A DNA stretch of 64,000 bases from Kaistia algarum (GTDB taxonomy: Bacteria; Pseudomonadota; Alphaproteobacteria; Rhizobiales; Kaistiaceae). Both the position numbers and the translations under genes were made by a program. Under the pieces are notes generated by a model. It made no database searches. It was not told where the DNA came from and was given only the letters and a program-made list of their open reading frames with translations. The stretch lies in the NCBI RefSeq assembly GCF_026343945.1, contig NZ_JAPKNJ010000003.1, positions 310,001-374,000 on the forward strand. The letters run 5' to 3'. Shown one piece after another: positions 1-8,882 of this stretch; positions within the stretch are counted from its first letter, which is position 1; every line of letters begins with the position of its first letter.

Positions 1-566
1 CGATCAACGTCTTCCCGGACAGCTTCCTGAATTTCGGCATCGACATGGTCGGTCCGACGCCGCTCCCCTGGACGATCGTGCCGTTCCTCGTGCTGGCGCC
101 CATCTTTGCGATCGCACAGCAGAAGATGCCGGTCGGCCGGCGCATCTATGCGATCGGCGGCAATCCAGATACGGCGCGCTATTCCGGCATCCGTCTCGCT
201 CGCACCGTGTTCTGGCTGTTCGTCACCTCCGGCGTCGTCTGCGCGGCGGCCGGCATGGTCTATGCCGCGCGCCTGTCCAATGCCCGCGCCAATAACGCGC
301 TCGGCATCGAGCTCGATGTCATCACCATCGCGCTCTTGGGCGGCATCAGCGTCTTCGGTGGCAAGGGGCGGCTCACGGGCGTCCTTTGGGCCCTGCTTCT
401 GGTCGCCACGATCCGTAATGTGCTCGGTTTGCTGCAGATCGGCGGCGATGCGCAGGGCACCGTCATCGGCCTGCTGCTCATCGTCTCGCTTCTGGCAAGC
501 AACGCGGCCGAGCGCGTGTTCGGCAGCCTGCGCGTTCAGTTTCTCTCCCGAAAGACAGGCGAGTAA
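1..566 (+). CDS. Sugar ABC transporter permease (RbsC/FrcC type), 3' part
   Basis: The reading frame is already open at base 3 and the start lies upstream of the window; 187 codons are visible. It is the C-terminal half of a CUT2-family inner-membrane permease. Seen: the cytoplasmic loop with R-I-Y-A-I-G-G-N, several hydrophobic segments, and the conserved block GIELDVITIALLGGISVFGG typical of RbsC/XylH/FrcC proteins. The binding-protein gene follows 58 bp downstream, so the two form one operon. The ATPase of this system must lie upstream or elsewhere. The substrate is presumably a monosaccharide or polyol (inference). Confidence 0.9.
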   Translation, partial: INVFPDSFLNFGIDMVGPTPLPWTIVPFLVLAPIFAIAQQKMPVGRRIYAIGGNPDTARYSGIRLARTVFWLFVTSGVVCAAAGMVYAARLSNARANNALGIELDVITIALLGGISVFGGKGRLTGVLWALLLVATIRNVLGLLQIGGDAQGTVIGLLLIVSLLASNAAERVFGSLRVQFLSRKTGE

Positions 567-624
567 TTCCGGAATCTCGTCTGCACGTCACCAATCCGGA
601 TCGAAAGTCCCGAGGAGGAAGACC

Positions 625-1638
625 ATGAAGTCGCATCTCGTTAAGTCCCTGCTACTGGCTAGCAGCCTCGTTGCCGTCGCGTCGCTCGCATCCGTCGCGA
701 GCGCCGAGGAATGCGCGACCGCCCCCGTTACCGTCGGCTTCCTGCCGAAGCTCGACACGGACCCCTATTTCCAGGTGGCGCAGACCGGCGCCGAGGAAGC
801 GGCGGCCGAGATCGGCGGCAAGGCCATCAAGCAGGCTCCATCCCAGGCCACCGCCGAGGCACAGATCGAGTTCATCAACAATCTCGTATCGCAGAAGGTC
901 GGAGTCATCGCGATTTCGGCCAATGATGCCAATGCCGTTGCCCCCGCGCTGAAGCGCGCCATGCAGCAGGGCGTCAAGATCGTGTCCTACGATTCCGACG
1001 TCGCGCCCGCCGCCCGAACCGTCTTCCTCAATCAGGCAGCCGGCGACAGCCTTGCTGAGATGATGCTGGAATCGATGGGCAAGCTCATCGACTATGATGG
1101 CGAATTCGCCATTCTCTCCTCGACGCCCACCGCCACGAACCAGAACGCCTGGATCGACTTCATGAAGGCCAAGATGGCGGCCGAGCCGAAATACGCCAAG
1201 ATGAAGCTGGTCCAGGTCGCCTATGGCCAGGAGAGCGAGCAGGTGAACCAGCAGCAGGCGCTGGGACTCGCGCAGGCGTTCCCCAATCTGAAGGGCATCA
1301 TCATTCCTGCCGGCATCGGGCTGCCGGCCGCCGCGCGCGCCATGGAGCAGGCGGGCCTGCTCGGCAAGATCAAGCTGACCGGCCTCGCGCCCGCGACCTT
1401 GATCAAGAAGTACATCCAGGACGGTTCGGTTCAGGACATCTGGTGGAACGTCAAGGACCTCGGCTACCTGACCTATTTCGCGGCGCAGGCGGTGGCCCAG
1501 TGCAAGCTCACCGGCAAGGAAGGCGAAACCTTCAAGGCCGGGCGCCTCGGCGATTACACCGTCGGCAAGGGCGGCGAAGTGCTGCTCGGGCCGGCCGATA
1601 TCGTGACGCCGGCGAACGTCGAAGAGTTCAAGTTCTGA
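625..1638 (+). CDS. Periplasmic sugar-binding protein of a CUT2 ABC transporter
   Basis: 337-residue type I periplasmic binding protein (Peripla_BP_4/RbsB-like). The start is the ATG at 625, preceded by a strong GAGGAGG Shine-Dalgarno sequence. Residues 1-27 form a Sec signal peptide (K-rich n-region, Leu/Ala/Val core, cleavage near ASA-EEC). The mature protein opens with TVGFLPKLDTDPYF, the usual first strand and sugar-contact loop. It delivers ligand to the permease encoded just upstream. A GC-rich stem-loop follows the stop, as is common after highly expressed binding-protein genes. The neighbouring FrcK-like kinase suggests a fructose-like ligand, but this is inference only. Confidence 0.93.
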   Translation: MKSHLVKSLLLASSLVAVASLASVASAEECATAPVTVGFLPKLDTDPYFQVAQTGAEEAAAEIGGKAIKQAPSQATAEAQIEFINNLVSQKVGVIAISANDANAVAPALKRAMQQGVKIVSYDSDVAPAARTVFLNQAAGDSLAEMMLESMGKLIDYDGEFAILSSTPTATNQNAWIDFMKAKMAAEPKYAKMKLVQVAYGQESEQVNQQQALGLAQAFPNLKGIIIPAGIGLPAAARAMEQAGLLGKIKLTGLAPATLIKKYIQDGSVQDIWWNVKDLGYLTYFAAQAVAQCKLTGKEGETFKAGRLGDYTVGKGGEVLLGPADIVTPANVEEFKF

Positions 1639-1661
1639 TCTTTTGACGATCAAAGACAGAT

Positions 1662-1689
1662 GGCGCCGCCGCTCTCGGGTGGTGGCGCC
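1662..1689 (+). terminator. Intercistronic stem-loop after binding-protein gene
   Basis: GGCGCCGCC (1662-1670) can pair with GGTGGCGCC (1681-1689) with one G-U pair, leaving a 10-nt loop. There is no T-run, so it is more likely an mRNA-stabilising or read-through-limiting element between the abundant binding-protein message and the next gene than a full terminator. Confidence 0.5.
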
Positions 1690-1733
1690 CTTCGGCCTTT
1701 GGCTCCCACTTCGCCCTCATTGAGGATTGACCG

Positions 1734-2498
1734 ATGAAACCCGTCCTGTTGGCCGGCGAGACTTTCCACATCACGTCGTTCGCCTCCAAGGGCTACGAGG
1801 TCGGAGCCTCCTCCCGCTATACAAACGGCGCGGAACGCTATCTCGCCGCGATGGCAGCTTGCGGGATCGAGGTGACACAGATCGGGGGCGAGCGTTGCGA
1901 AAGTGAGTTTCCAACCAGCCTCGAAGCTCTTTCTGCCTTTTCCTGTGTCGTGCTTTCCGATGTCGGCATGCTGTCGCTTCTCTACACGCCGCAGACGCGT
2001 GCGGGCCGGCGGTCCGTCAATCGGCTCGAACTGCTGCGGCAATGGGTCGAGAGCGGCGGTGCGCTGATGATGGCCGGCGGCTACACCAGCTTCCAGGGCA
2101 TGGACGGCATGGCACTGTTCCATGGCACCGCGGTCGAGGAGTGTCTGCCCGTCGAGTGCCTGTCGGGTCCCGATGGCGTCGAGGCGCCGGAAGGTCTCGA
2201 CCCCGCGATCGTACAGCCCGGCCATCCGATATTGGACGGCATAAGCGTGCCGATCCCCTATATTCTCGGGATCAACCGAACCTTGGCCCGCGCGCCCAAC
2301 GACGCCACGATACTCGTTCAGGTCCCCTATCGCGGTGCCGTCCTCCCCCTCCTTGCCGTGCGCTTCTATGGCGCCGGCCGTACGCTCGCATGGGCGACCG
2401 ATATCGGCCCTCACTGGCTCTCTAGGGACTTCCTCGATTGGGAAGGCTATGACCGGCTGATGGCCAACATGATCCGGTGGTTGGTTCGGGAACAGTAG
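1734..2498 (+). CDS. GATase1-like protein (putative glutamine amidotransferase-like domain)
   Basis: 254 residues, cytoplasmic, no signal peptide. The sequence has the layout of the class I glutamine-amidotransferase-like fold found in conserved proteins of sugar-ABC operons (the PF07090-type family, by recognition). It opens with KPVLLAGETFHITSFASKG, and later has a LLRQWVESGGALMMAGGYTS turn and a C-terminal RTLAWATDIGPHW block. A canonical Cys-His-Glu amidotransferase triad is not obvious, so catalysis is unproven. It lies 95 bp after the binding protein and 18 bp before the kinase, in one apparent operon. Its role is unknown; a regulatory or sugar-related hydrolytic function is possible. 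Confidence 0.7.
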   Translation: MKPVLLAGETFHITSFASKGYEVGASSRYTNGAERYLAAMAACGIEVTQIGGERCESEFPTSLEALSAFSCVVLSDVGMLSLLYTPQTRAGRRSVNRLELLRQWVESGGALMMAGGYTSFQGMDGMALFHGTAVEECLPVECLSGPDGVEAPEGLDPAIVQPGHPILDGISVPIPYILGINRTLARAPNDATILVQVPYRGAVLPLLAVRFYGAGRTLAWATDIGPHWLSRDFLDWEGYDRLMANMIRWLVREQ

Positions 2499-2516
2499 GC
2501 AGTTGCCAGTTCAGCG

Positions 2517-3155
2517 ATGGACGGAAACGCCATGCAGCCCTTTTCGATCGACGAACTCACGACACTTCTAACGACGAAGATAGGAGCCACCCGGCACATG
2601 GTGGCCCTGGCCGGTCCGCCCGGCGCTGGCAAATCGACGCTCTCCGCGCAGCTTGAGGATCGCCTCAATGCTGTCTATCCCGGCGCCGCCGCCGTGCTGT
2701 CGATGGACGGCTATCATTTCGACGACCTTGTCCTCGTTCCGCGCGGCCTGCGCCCGCGCAAGGGCGCGCCCGAAACCTTCGATGTGGTGGGCTTCGAACA
2801 AATGTTGCGGCGCCTGCGCTCCGATGACGAGGATGAGATCGCGGTGCCGGTCTTCGACCGCGACATCGAGATCGCGCGCGCTGGCGCCCGGATTATCCCG
2901 CGCTCCGTGCGGTTGCTGATCGTTGAGGGCAACTACCTTCTGCTCGACCGCGAACCCTGGCGAAGCCTCGCCTTCGACACGACAATCATGATCACGGCGG
3001 CCCGCGAAGTCCTGCGCCAGCGCCTTTTCGAGCGCTGGACGCACTACCGGCTGAACGAGGCGGAGATGGCCGCCAAGATGGACGGCAACGACATGTCCAA
3101 TGTCGATCTCGTGCTGACGCAAAGCCGGCCTGCGATGTATTCCCTCCGGACATGA
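2517..3155 (+). CDS. frcK: P-loop kinase, FrcK/YggC-like (uridine/pantothenate kinase superfamily)
   Basis: 212 residues. Walker A GPPGAGKST lies at residues 33-41. An acidic LSMDGYHFDD strand follows, as in the nucleoside/pantothenate kinase-like P-loop family, then RKGAPETFDV and VEGNYLLL, all typical of the small kinase in rhizobial fructose-uptake (frc) operons. The predicted role is phosphorylation of the imported sugar or a related small molecule; the exact substrate is not established. Two in-frame ATGs (2517 and 2532) are possible; the first is given. A dispersed repeat begins right after the stop. The symbol is by family resemblance and context. Confidence 0.75.
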   Translation: MDGNAMQPFSIDELTTLLTTKIGATRHMVALAGPPGAGKSTLSAQLEDRLNAVYPGAAAVLSMDGYHFDDLVLVPRGLRPRKGAPETFDVVGFEQMLRRLRSDDEDEIAVPVFDRDIEIARAGARIIPRSVRLLIVEGNYLLLDREPWRSLAFDTTIMITAAREVLRQRLFERWTHYRLNEAEMAAKMDGNDMSNVDLVLTQSRPAMYSLRT

Positions 3156-3533
3156 CTGCGAATAGGCGCGGAATTATTGCCCCGGCCGAAATCGATCTAA
3201 CTATATGATTTTGATAATAAATCTTGAAGACAGCCGGGGGCTCTGCCGGCGCCGATCGAGGCCCCGACAGACATAGAATTTCGGAAGTATTCGCAATGTG
3301 TTGACGCCATCTCGTGTGAGGTCCCGCTTGGGCACCTGTTCACACCCAAGAGGGTGGATGCCTGTCTGATCCGCCAAATCTGGCCATTGCAGCCGGCCAA
3401 AACCTGTGCGCATATTTCGTTTGTGGCTCACACGTACAAAATAGTTTGACCCGATATTGCCTCGGATATCTGGATGCGCAGGGAAACCGCGTCCGTCCGA
3501 AATGGCAGCGACCTTCAACAGGGAAGCAATGAA
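3156..3533. other. Intergenic region with repeat copy A
   Basis: 378 bp without a convincing gene. The first half is repeat copy A; the rest (3345-3533) presumably carries the promoter of the next importer operon and ends with a GGGAAG Shine-Dalgarno 7 bp before the ATG at 3534. No clear operator palindrome was seen. Confidence 0.6.
3163..3344 (+). repeat. Dispersed ~182-bp repeat, copy A
   Basis: First of three near-full copies (others at 11807-11988 and 46556-46735). All begin with a GGCGCGGAATT-like edge and continue with an A+T-rich stretch containing AATCGA..TAA. They then share a central segment around GCGCCGATCGAGnCCCCG, the word AGAATtTCtGAAgtATTC, a GCGTTGAaGCCATC-like word, and finish at TTCACA. 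In this copy GGGGCTC and GAGGCCCC around the central GCGCCGATC can form an imperfect stem. The copy fills the gap between the kinase gene and the next binding-protein gene. It resembles rhizobial intergenic mosaic elements (inference). Confidence 0.75.
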
Positions 3534-4463
3534 ATGAACCGAACTCAGATATTCGGGGTTCTTGCGCTCGCAGCGCTGCCCTTCGTTTCGCCGGCGATCG
3601 CCGACGACAAACTCGACATCGGCATCATCACCTTTTCCACCTCGGACGTGGATACCAACCAGATGATCGATACGATGACGAAGCAGGCCGAGTCCAAGGG
3701 CTGGACTGTGGCGACGCTGAATGCCAATGGCGACCCGTCGCAGGCCATCGCCGGGATCAAGCAGCTTGTGACGAAAAAAGTCGATGCAATCATCGTCACG
3801 GTGTTCGATTCGACTGGCCTCGCCGCGGGCCTCGCCGCCGCGAAGGAAGCCAATATTCCAGTTCTCTCCGCAGGTGGCGGCATGGCGCCGGGAATTGCTC
3901 TTTCCGCCAGTACGGGCGCCGCTCCGCCGCTCATGGATCTGTTGCTCAAGAACATCAACAATGCCGGCACGGTGCTCGATTTGAGCTATCACCCCGGCAT
4001 TCCCTGCCGCGAGCGCGCTGATACATTCGACGCGGCGGTGGCCGCCAATCCGGGCCTCAAGGCGACGACGCACGAGATCACGATCCCGGGCGCGGCAGAG
4101 TCCTCCCAGGCCGCGACCAGCGCCTGGCTTGCGGCCACAGCCGGCGACAAGGGCCCATTCGCGATCTTCAATTGCTATGACGACAATGCCATGGGCGCGA
4201 TCGCCGCGCTGAAGCAGAACGGGCGGACAGACGTCCAGGTCTATTCCTTCAACGCCACTGCGCCGGCTGTACAAGCCGTCAAGGACGGCACCATGACAGC
4301 GACGCTCGGCGTCGACCTGACATCAGCCGGCAAGATGCTGATCGACCAGATCCCCGACGTCATCGCGGCAGGCGCCGCTTGGGAGCCGAAGTCATTCGTT
4401 CCCGGCTATGATCTCGTGACCAAGGACAATGTCGACCAGTTCATGAAAGACAATCCCCAATAG
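3534..4463 (+). CDS. Periplasmic sugar-binding protein (RbsB-like), second importer
   Basis: 309 residues from the ATG at 3534, chosen over an in-frame upstream start because a Shine-Dalgarno (GGGAAG) precedes it and a signal peptide begins there (residues 1-23, cleaving near AIA-DDK). The mature protein starts with LDIGIITFSTSDVDTNQM and continues with the QAIAGIKQLVTKKVDAIIV block of Peripla_BP_4 proteins. It binds ligand for the permease and ATPase encoded directly downstream. Because a cyclase and an amidase follow in the same operon, the ligand could be an amide-containing or cyclic compound rather than a plain sugar (inference). Confidence 0.93.
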   Translation: MNRTQIFGVLALAALPFVSPAIADDKLDIGIITFSTSDVDTNQMIDTMTKQAESKGWTVATLNANGDPSQAIAGIKQLVTKKVDAIIVTVFDSTGLAAGLAAAKEANIPVLSAGGGMAPGIALSASTGAAPPLMDLLLKNINNAGTVLDLSYHPGIPCRERADTFDAAVAANPGLKATTHEITIPGAAESSQAATSAWLAATAGDKGPFAIFNCYDDNAMGAIAALKQNGRTDVQVYSFNATAPAVQAVKDGTMTATLGVDLTSAGKMLIDQIPDVIAAGAAWEPKSFVPGYDLVTKDNVDQFMKDNPQ

Positions 4464-4484
4464 TCCTTGCCATCTCAGGACCAA

Positions 4485-4513
4485 GATCCGGCGGGGGCTC
4501 GCCCGGCCGGATC
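4485..4513 (+). terminator. Intercistronic stem-loop after binding-protein gene
   Basis: GATCCGGC and GCCGGATC form an 8-bp perfect stem around a G/C-rich loop that can extend it. There is no T-run. It is located between the binding-protein stop (4463) and the permease start (4541), the same place as in the other importer operons here. Confidence 0.5.
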
Positions 4514-4540
4514 GTCTACACAGCGGCAAGAGGAACTTTC

Positions 4541-5590
4541 ATGTTGGCCGACAAATCTCGCCCGGGGAGCACAGCCTCGGCTGCGCCGGGCCGGGCGAGC
4601 GTTCACGCGTCGCCCGCCGGAGACCGGTCTCGTGCCCGGCAGGCCCTGGCCATGCGCCTCCTCGGAACATACGGAACCATCCTCGTCCTGGTGACCATGC
4701 TGATCGTCTTCTCGGCGACCCAGCCCGGTACGTTCGCGACCGTCGGCAATTTCCGGAACATTCTCAACGATATGGCGATCGGCACGATCGTCGCCGCGGG
4801 TCTGACGCTTCCGCTCGTTGCCGGCGATTTCGACCTGAGCATCGGCTATGTTGCAAGCTTCTGCGGCTTGCTGGTAGTCGGACTTCTCAGCGCCAACCAA
4901 TTGCCGATCCCCATCGCTATCCTGATCGTCGTCGCCATCGGGACAGTGATCGGAATCGTTAATGGCATCATCGTCTCCAAGATCGGCGTCAACGCCTTCA
5001 TCGCGACGTTAGGAACGGGAACGGTGGTGGTGGGCCTCAACTACGCCTATTCGGGCGGTATTCCGCTGCAACTCACCCATTCGCGGGAATTCACGGATAT
5101 CGCCATCGGCCGTCTCGGCGGCGTGCCGCATCTTATTCTTATCATGGCGGCGGTGCTGATCGTCCTTTGGGTTATCCTGAACCGGACCGTCCAGGGGCAA
5201 CATATCAAAGCGATCGGCGTCAGCGCCGAATCGGCCCGACGGGCCGGCGTCGCCGTCGACCGCAGCCGTATCATCACCTTCGCGATCGCGAGCACCTGCG
5301 CGGCGATCGGCGGCGTGCTGATGGCATCCAATCTGGGTTCGGGCCAGGTCACCGCCGGGGACGGCTTCATGCTCACTTCGTTTTCCGCCGCCTTTCTCGG
5401 TTCAGCGGCCCTTCGCGAAGGGCAGTTTCACATCATCGGCACGCTGATCGGCGTGCTCACCGTGGCCGTTGGCAATAACGGCCTTGCGATGATCGGCGCG
5501 CCGATCTTCACCCAGTATCTCTTTGCGGGCTGCCTGCTGGTCCTCGCCGTAGCCCTTGGCGGGATCGGGCGGCGCTATGGGCGGGGTTAG
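4541..5590 (+). CDS. Sugar-type ABC transporter permease (RbsC family)
   Basis: 349 residues. A hydrophilic N-terminal tail of about 45 residues precedes the first membrane span (GTILVLVTMLIVF). About eight to ten hydrophobic segments follow. The CUT2 signature after the third span reads AGDFDLSIGY instead of the usual AGGIDLSVG, and the C-terminal conserved loop is altered (SFSAAFLGSAALREG instead of the usual IAAVIIGGTS-type block), so it is a divergent member. It forms the membrane channel for the importer with the genes on either side. An ATG with an AGGAA Shine-Dalgarno supports the start. Confidence 0.9.
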   Translation: MLADKSRPGSTASAAPGRASVHASPAGDRSRARQALAMRLLGTYGTILVLVTMLIVFSATQPGTFATVGNFRNILNDMAIGTIVAAGLTLPLVAGDFDLSIGYVASFCGLLVVGLLSANQLPIPIAILIVVAIGTVIGIVNGIIVSKIGVNAFIATLGTGTVVVGLNYAYSGGIPLQLTHSREFTDIAIGRLGGVPHLILIMAAVLIVLWVILNRTVQGQHIKAIGVSAESARRAGVAVDRSRIITFAIASTCAAIGGVLMASNLGSGQVTAGDGFMLTSFSAAFLGSAALREGQFHIIGTLIGVLTVAVGNNGLAMIGAPIFTQYLFAGCLLVLAVALGGIGRRYGRG

Positions 5591-5626
5591 GTCGATGCGG
5601 TGCGGGACGAACGGGGACACGGGAAC

Positions 5627-6412
5627 ATGACGCTGCTCAGCCTCCGGCAGATCAGCAAGAGCTTCGGCGGCATTCAAGCGCTCGACGCCGTGTCGCTCGA
5701 CCTTGCCAAGGGCGACATTCTGGGCCTTGTCGGCGACAATGGCGCCGGCAAGTCGACGTTGATCAAGATCCTCGCCGGGACCCATGATCCGACCTCGGGG
5801 CAGATCCTGTTGGATGGCCAGCCGACGACGCTTTCGCCGCCCGCCGAGGCGCAGCGCTTCGGCATCGAGACGGTCTATCAGGATCTTGCGCTGATCGGCA
5901 CGTTCTCGGCAGCGGAGAACTTCTTCCTCGGCCGCGAACTGGCGCTCGGCAAGGGTCCGGCGCTTTTTCGTTTCATACGACGTCGCGACATGCTGGAGAC
6001 AGCGAGCCGCGGGCTTGAGGAATTGCACATCGATATTCCCGGCGTGCGCAACAAGCCGGTCGATCGCATGTCCGGCGGGCAGCGTCAGCTCGTGGCCATC
6101 GCGCGCGGTGCCTTCTGGGGCCGCAAACTGCTGCTGCTGGACGAGCCAACGGCGGCATTGGGCGTGCGCGAATCCCGAGAAGTACTGGATTTGATTCGCC
6201 GGCTCGGTGAGCGAGGCCTCACGATCGTGATGGTCACCCATAATCTCGAGCATCTCTGGCAGGTGTGCAATCGGGTCGTCGTCATGCGGCGCGGACGCAA
6301 GGTCGCCGACATGAACAGCGGCGAGACCAACCTGGAGGAGGTCGTTGGTTACATTACCGGGGCCAGGGAGCCGCGGGAGACGCAGGGGCTCGAACTGGCG
6401 GTGGCGCCGTGA
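5627..6412 (+). CDS. ABC transporter ATP-binding protein, single-domain (FrcA-like)
   Basis: 261 residues from the ATG at 5627, chosen because the ABC domain begins immediately and a GGGAAC precedes it; an upstream in-frame ATG at 5600 is also possible. Walker A GDNGAGKST (36-44), Q-loop VYQDLAL, signature MSGGQRQ, Walker B LLLLDEPTAALG and the switch His (MVTHNLEH) are all present. Length and composition match one nucleotide-binding domain, as in FrcA, not the fused two-domain RbsA type, so a homodimer is expected. Its stop overlaps the start of the cyclase gene (GTGA), showing translational coupling. Confidence 0.92.
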   Translation: MTLLSLRQISKSFGGIQALDAVSLDLAKGDILGLVGDNGAGKSTLIKILAGTHDPTSGQILLDGQPTTLSPPAEAQRFGIETVYQDLALIGTFSAAENFFLGRELALGKGPALFRFIRRRDMLETASRGLEELHIDIPGVRNKPVDRMSGGQRQLVAIARGAFWGRKLLLLDEPTAALGVRESREVLDLIRRLGERGLTIVMVTHNLEHLWQVCNRVVVMRRGRKVADMNSGETNLEEVVGYITGAREPRETQGLELAVAP

Positions 6413-7365
6413 ACGCCGATCCCAAGACGCTTCACAGCCTTCTAGCCGATGCGCCGAACCGCTGGGGTCGCTGGGGTCCCAATGACGAGATTGGCGCGCT
6501 CAATTTCCTCGGCGAGCGCGAGGTCCGGCAGGGGCTGGCGGCCATCCGCCAGGCCCGCACCTTCACGCTCGGCGTGCCAATCGCGACAGATCGCGGCGAT
6601 CCCGTGTTTCCGGGGCGCTGGCCGGCGCGCCACTTCATGGTCGCCGACAAGGCGGGCTTCACCGCAGGTCACTGGCATCCGCTGCATGGCGGGCTGGAAT
6701 TCGCTGACGATTATGTCACCGGCTTCGCCCAGGCCGGCACGCATTGCGACGCGCTCGGCCATATGTGGTTCGATGATACGCTCTGGAACGGCTATCCGGC
6801 GGCAAGCACCAATGGCGGCATGACCAAGGCCGGCATCATGCCGATCGCCGAGCGCGGCATCGTCGGGCGCGGTGTGCTGCTCGACATAGCGCGGTTTCGC
6901 GGCAAGGCGGCGCTCGGCCGCGGCGAGACGATCACGCATCACGACCTCGTCGAATGCGCCCGCGCGCAAGGCGTCGAGATCCTGCCGCGCAGCATCCTGA
7001 TGGTGCGCACCGGCTGGGTCGGTGCGCTGCTCGGCGGCCGGGAGACCATAACGGACACGTATTGGGAGCCGGGGCTGACCTTCAGCCTCGATCTGGTGCG
7101 CTGGTTCGACGCCATGGAAATACCCTGCCTCGTCACCGATACGCTCGCCAATGAGACCACCTATGAGCCGGATACGGGGATGATGCTGGTGCTGCATGCG
7201 GCGCTGATGCGCAATCTCGGCATCGTCTTCACCGAAATGGCGTGGCTCGACGATCTCGCGGAACGGGCGGCGGCCGACCGACAATTTGACGGCCTCTTCT
7301 GCGGCAGCCCGGCCAAGGTCAGCAAGGGCACTGGCGGATCGATCAATCCCGTCTTCATCCGATAA
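6409..7365 (+). CDS. Cyclase family protein (KynB-like metal-dependent hydrolase)
   Basis: 318 residues starting at a GTG that overlaps the ATPase stop. The motif AGTHCDALGH near residues 108-118 matches the HxGTHxDxxxH metal-binding signature of the cyclase/kynurenine formamidase-like family (PF04199). These enzymes hydrolyse amide or cyclic ester/amide bonds with divalent metal. Translational coupling to an importer and the amidase that follows suggests it acts on the imported compound. It is longer than KynB (about 210 residues) and closer to the 300-320-residue bacterial cyclase subgroup. The substrate is not predictable. Confidence 0.85.
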   Translation: MNADPKTLHSLLADAPNRWGRWGPNDEIGALNFLGEREVRQGLAAIRQARTFTLGVPIATDRGDPVFPGRWPARHFMVADKAGFTAGHWHPLHGGLEFADDYVTGFAQAGTHCDALGHMWFDDTLWNGYPAASTNGGMTKAGIMPIAERGIVGRGVLLDIARFRGKAALGRGETITHHDLVECARAQGVEILPRSILMVRTGWVGALLGGRETITDTYWEPGLTFSLDLVRWFDAMEIPCLVTDTLANETTYEPDTGMMLVLHAALMRNLGIVFTEMAWLDDLAERAAADRQFDGLFCGSPAKVSKGTGGSINPVFIR

Positions 7366-7385
7366 CAACCCTGCGGAACACCTCC

Positions 7386-8867
7386 ATGACGACGCCAGAC
7401 GACGCAACGAAACTGTGCTTCCTGCCGGCGAGCGAACTCGCCGCCCGCATCAAGCGGCGCGACCTGTCGCCCGTCGAGGTGGTCGAGGCCTACCTTGCCC
7501 GGATCGAAACCCGTAACCCGATCGTCAACGCCTATACGCTGGTGCTGGCCGACCAGGCGAGGGACGCGGCGCGCGAGGCGGAGAAGGCGGTGATGGCCGG
7601 CGGCCCGCTCGGTCCGTTGCATGGCGTGCCAGTCGGCATCAAGGATCTCGACGACGTAGCTGGCATTCCGACCTCGATGGGCTCCCTGGCCGTCCAGAAC
7701 CGCGTGCCAAAGAAGAGCGCCGTCGCGGTCGAGCGCCTGCTGGCCGCAGGGGCCATCATTCTCGGCAAGACCAATACGCCGGAATTCGGCCACAAGGGCA
7801 TCACCGACAATCTGCGCTTCGGCCCGACCAGCACGCCCTTCGCCATCGGCTATAATTCCGGCGGCTCTTCCGGCGGCAGCGCGGCGGCGGTCGCCGACGG
7901 CATGGCGGCGCTGGCGCAGGGCACCGATGGCGGCGGCTCGGTCCGCATCCCCGCCGCCTTCAGCGGCACGGTCGGATTCAAGCCATCCTTCGGCCGCATC
8001 CCGTCGGTCACGCGGCCGGATGCTTTCCTCTGGGGCCATCCGCTGGTCCATATCGGGCCGCTCGCTCGCACGGTGACCGACGCGGCGCTGATGACGTCGA
8101 TTATGGCCGGACCGCATGCCCGCGATCCGCTGTCGCTACCCGATGACGGCACGCGCTATCTCGATGCCGCGGCGCGGCGGCAGCGCAAGATCCGCGTCGC
8201 CTACAGCCCGCGGCTCGGCAATTTCCCGGTCGATCCGCGCGTCGCTGCGGTCGTCCGCAATGCGGTTTCGGCTCTCTCGGGCAAGGATGTCGAGGTCGAG
8301 GAGATCGAACTGAAGCTGAAACCCGACCACAATGAGCTGGCGGCGCTGTGGGTGCGCACCATCGCCATCCACTACGCGGCGATTGCCGTGCACTGGAAGG
8401 CGGACGGCATCGATCTTCTGGGAGATCTGGCCGACAAATTGTCTCCAGATTTCCTGGCCATGCTGCAATCCGCCTATCGCGTCTCGGCCGTCGACCATGC
8501 GCTCGACGATCTGCTTCGCAGCCAGGTGTTCGACGCGATCGAGGATATCCTCGAATCCTGCGATCTGATCGTGTCGCCGACGCTGGCGATTCCGCCGGTG
8601 CGCAACGCCACGGACGGGCATACGCGCGGCCCGACCGAGATCAATGGCGAACCCGTCGATCCACTGATCGGCTGGTGCATGACCTATCCGATCAATTTCA
8701 CTGGCCACCCCGCCATCTCGGTTCCCGCGGGGCTGACGCCGGAAGGATTGCCAGTCGGCCTCCAGATCATCGGTCGCCGTCATGCCGATGCGAGTGTGTT
8801 GACGCTCGCCGCCCATTTCGAACGGCTGCGGCCCTGGCTGCAGAGCTATCCGGGCTTGAATGGCTAG
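7386..8867 (+). CDS. Amidase (amidase-signature family)
   Basis: 493 residues. The Ser-cisSer-Lys triad of the amidase-signature family can be placed at Lys86 (GIKDLDD), Ser161 (NSGGSSGGSAA) and Ser185 (DGGGSVRIP). The 75- and 24-residue spacings are the same as in fatty acid amide hydrolase and GatA. It hydrolyses a carboxamide to acid plus ammonia or amine, in the cytoplasm. It lies 20 bp after the cyclase gene in the importer operon, so the operon likely imports and then deamidates a compound. GatA is excluded by the lack of gatB/gatC neighbours and by divergent C-terminal sequence. Confidence 0.9.
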   Translation: MTTPDDATKLCFLPASELAARIKRRDLSPVEVVEAYLARIETRNPIVNAYTLVLADQARDAAREAEKAVMAGGPLGPLHGVPVGIKDLDDVAGIPTSMGSLAVQNRVPKKSAVAVERLLAAGAIILGKTNTPEFGHKGITDNLRFGPTSTPFAIGYNSGGSSGGSAAAVADGMAALAQGTDGGGSVRIPAAFSGTVGFKPSFGRIPSVTRPDAFLWGHPLVHIGPLARTVTDAALMTSIMAGPHARDPLSLPDDGTRYLDAAARRQRKIRVAYSPRLGNFPVDPRVAAVVRNAVSALSGKDVEVEEIELKLKPDHNELAALWVRTIAIHYAAIAVHWKADGIDLLGDLADKLSPDFLAMLQSAYRVSAVDHALDDLLRSQVFDAIEDILESCDLIVSPTLAIPPVRNATDGHTRGPTEINGEPVDPLIGWCMTYPINFTGHPAISVPAGLTPEGLPVGLQIIGRRHADASVLTLAAHFERLRPWLQSYPGLNG

Positions 8868-8882
8868 CCGCGGTTCGACTCC

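Noticed and set aside
3210..3344. Conserved peptide (CEQxPKRD..., ...CRGLDRR) shared by repeat copies on the minus strand
   Set aside because: Differences between copies A and C are not concentrated in third codon positions, copy B has a stop after CRGLDRR, and no start codon or Shine-Dalgarno is shared; a non-coding element is more likely.
3201..4274. 357-codon minus-strand open frame
   Set aside because: It overlaps the binding-protein gene that has a signal peptide and conserved motifs. Its tail only reflects the dispersed repeat.
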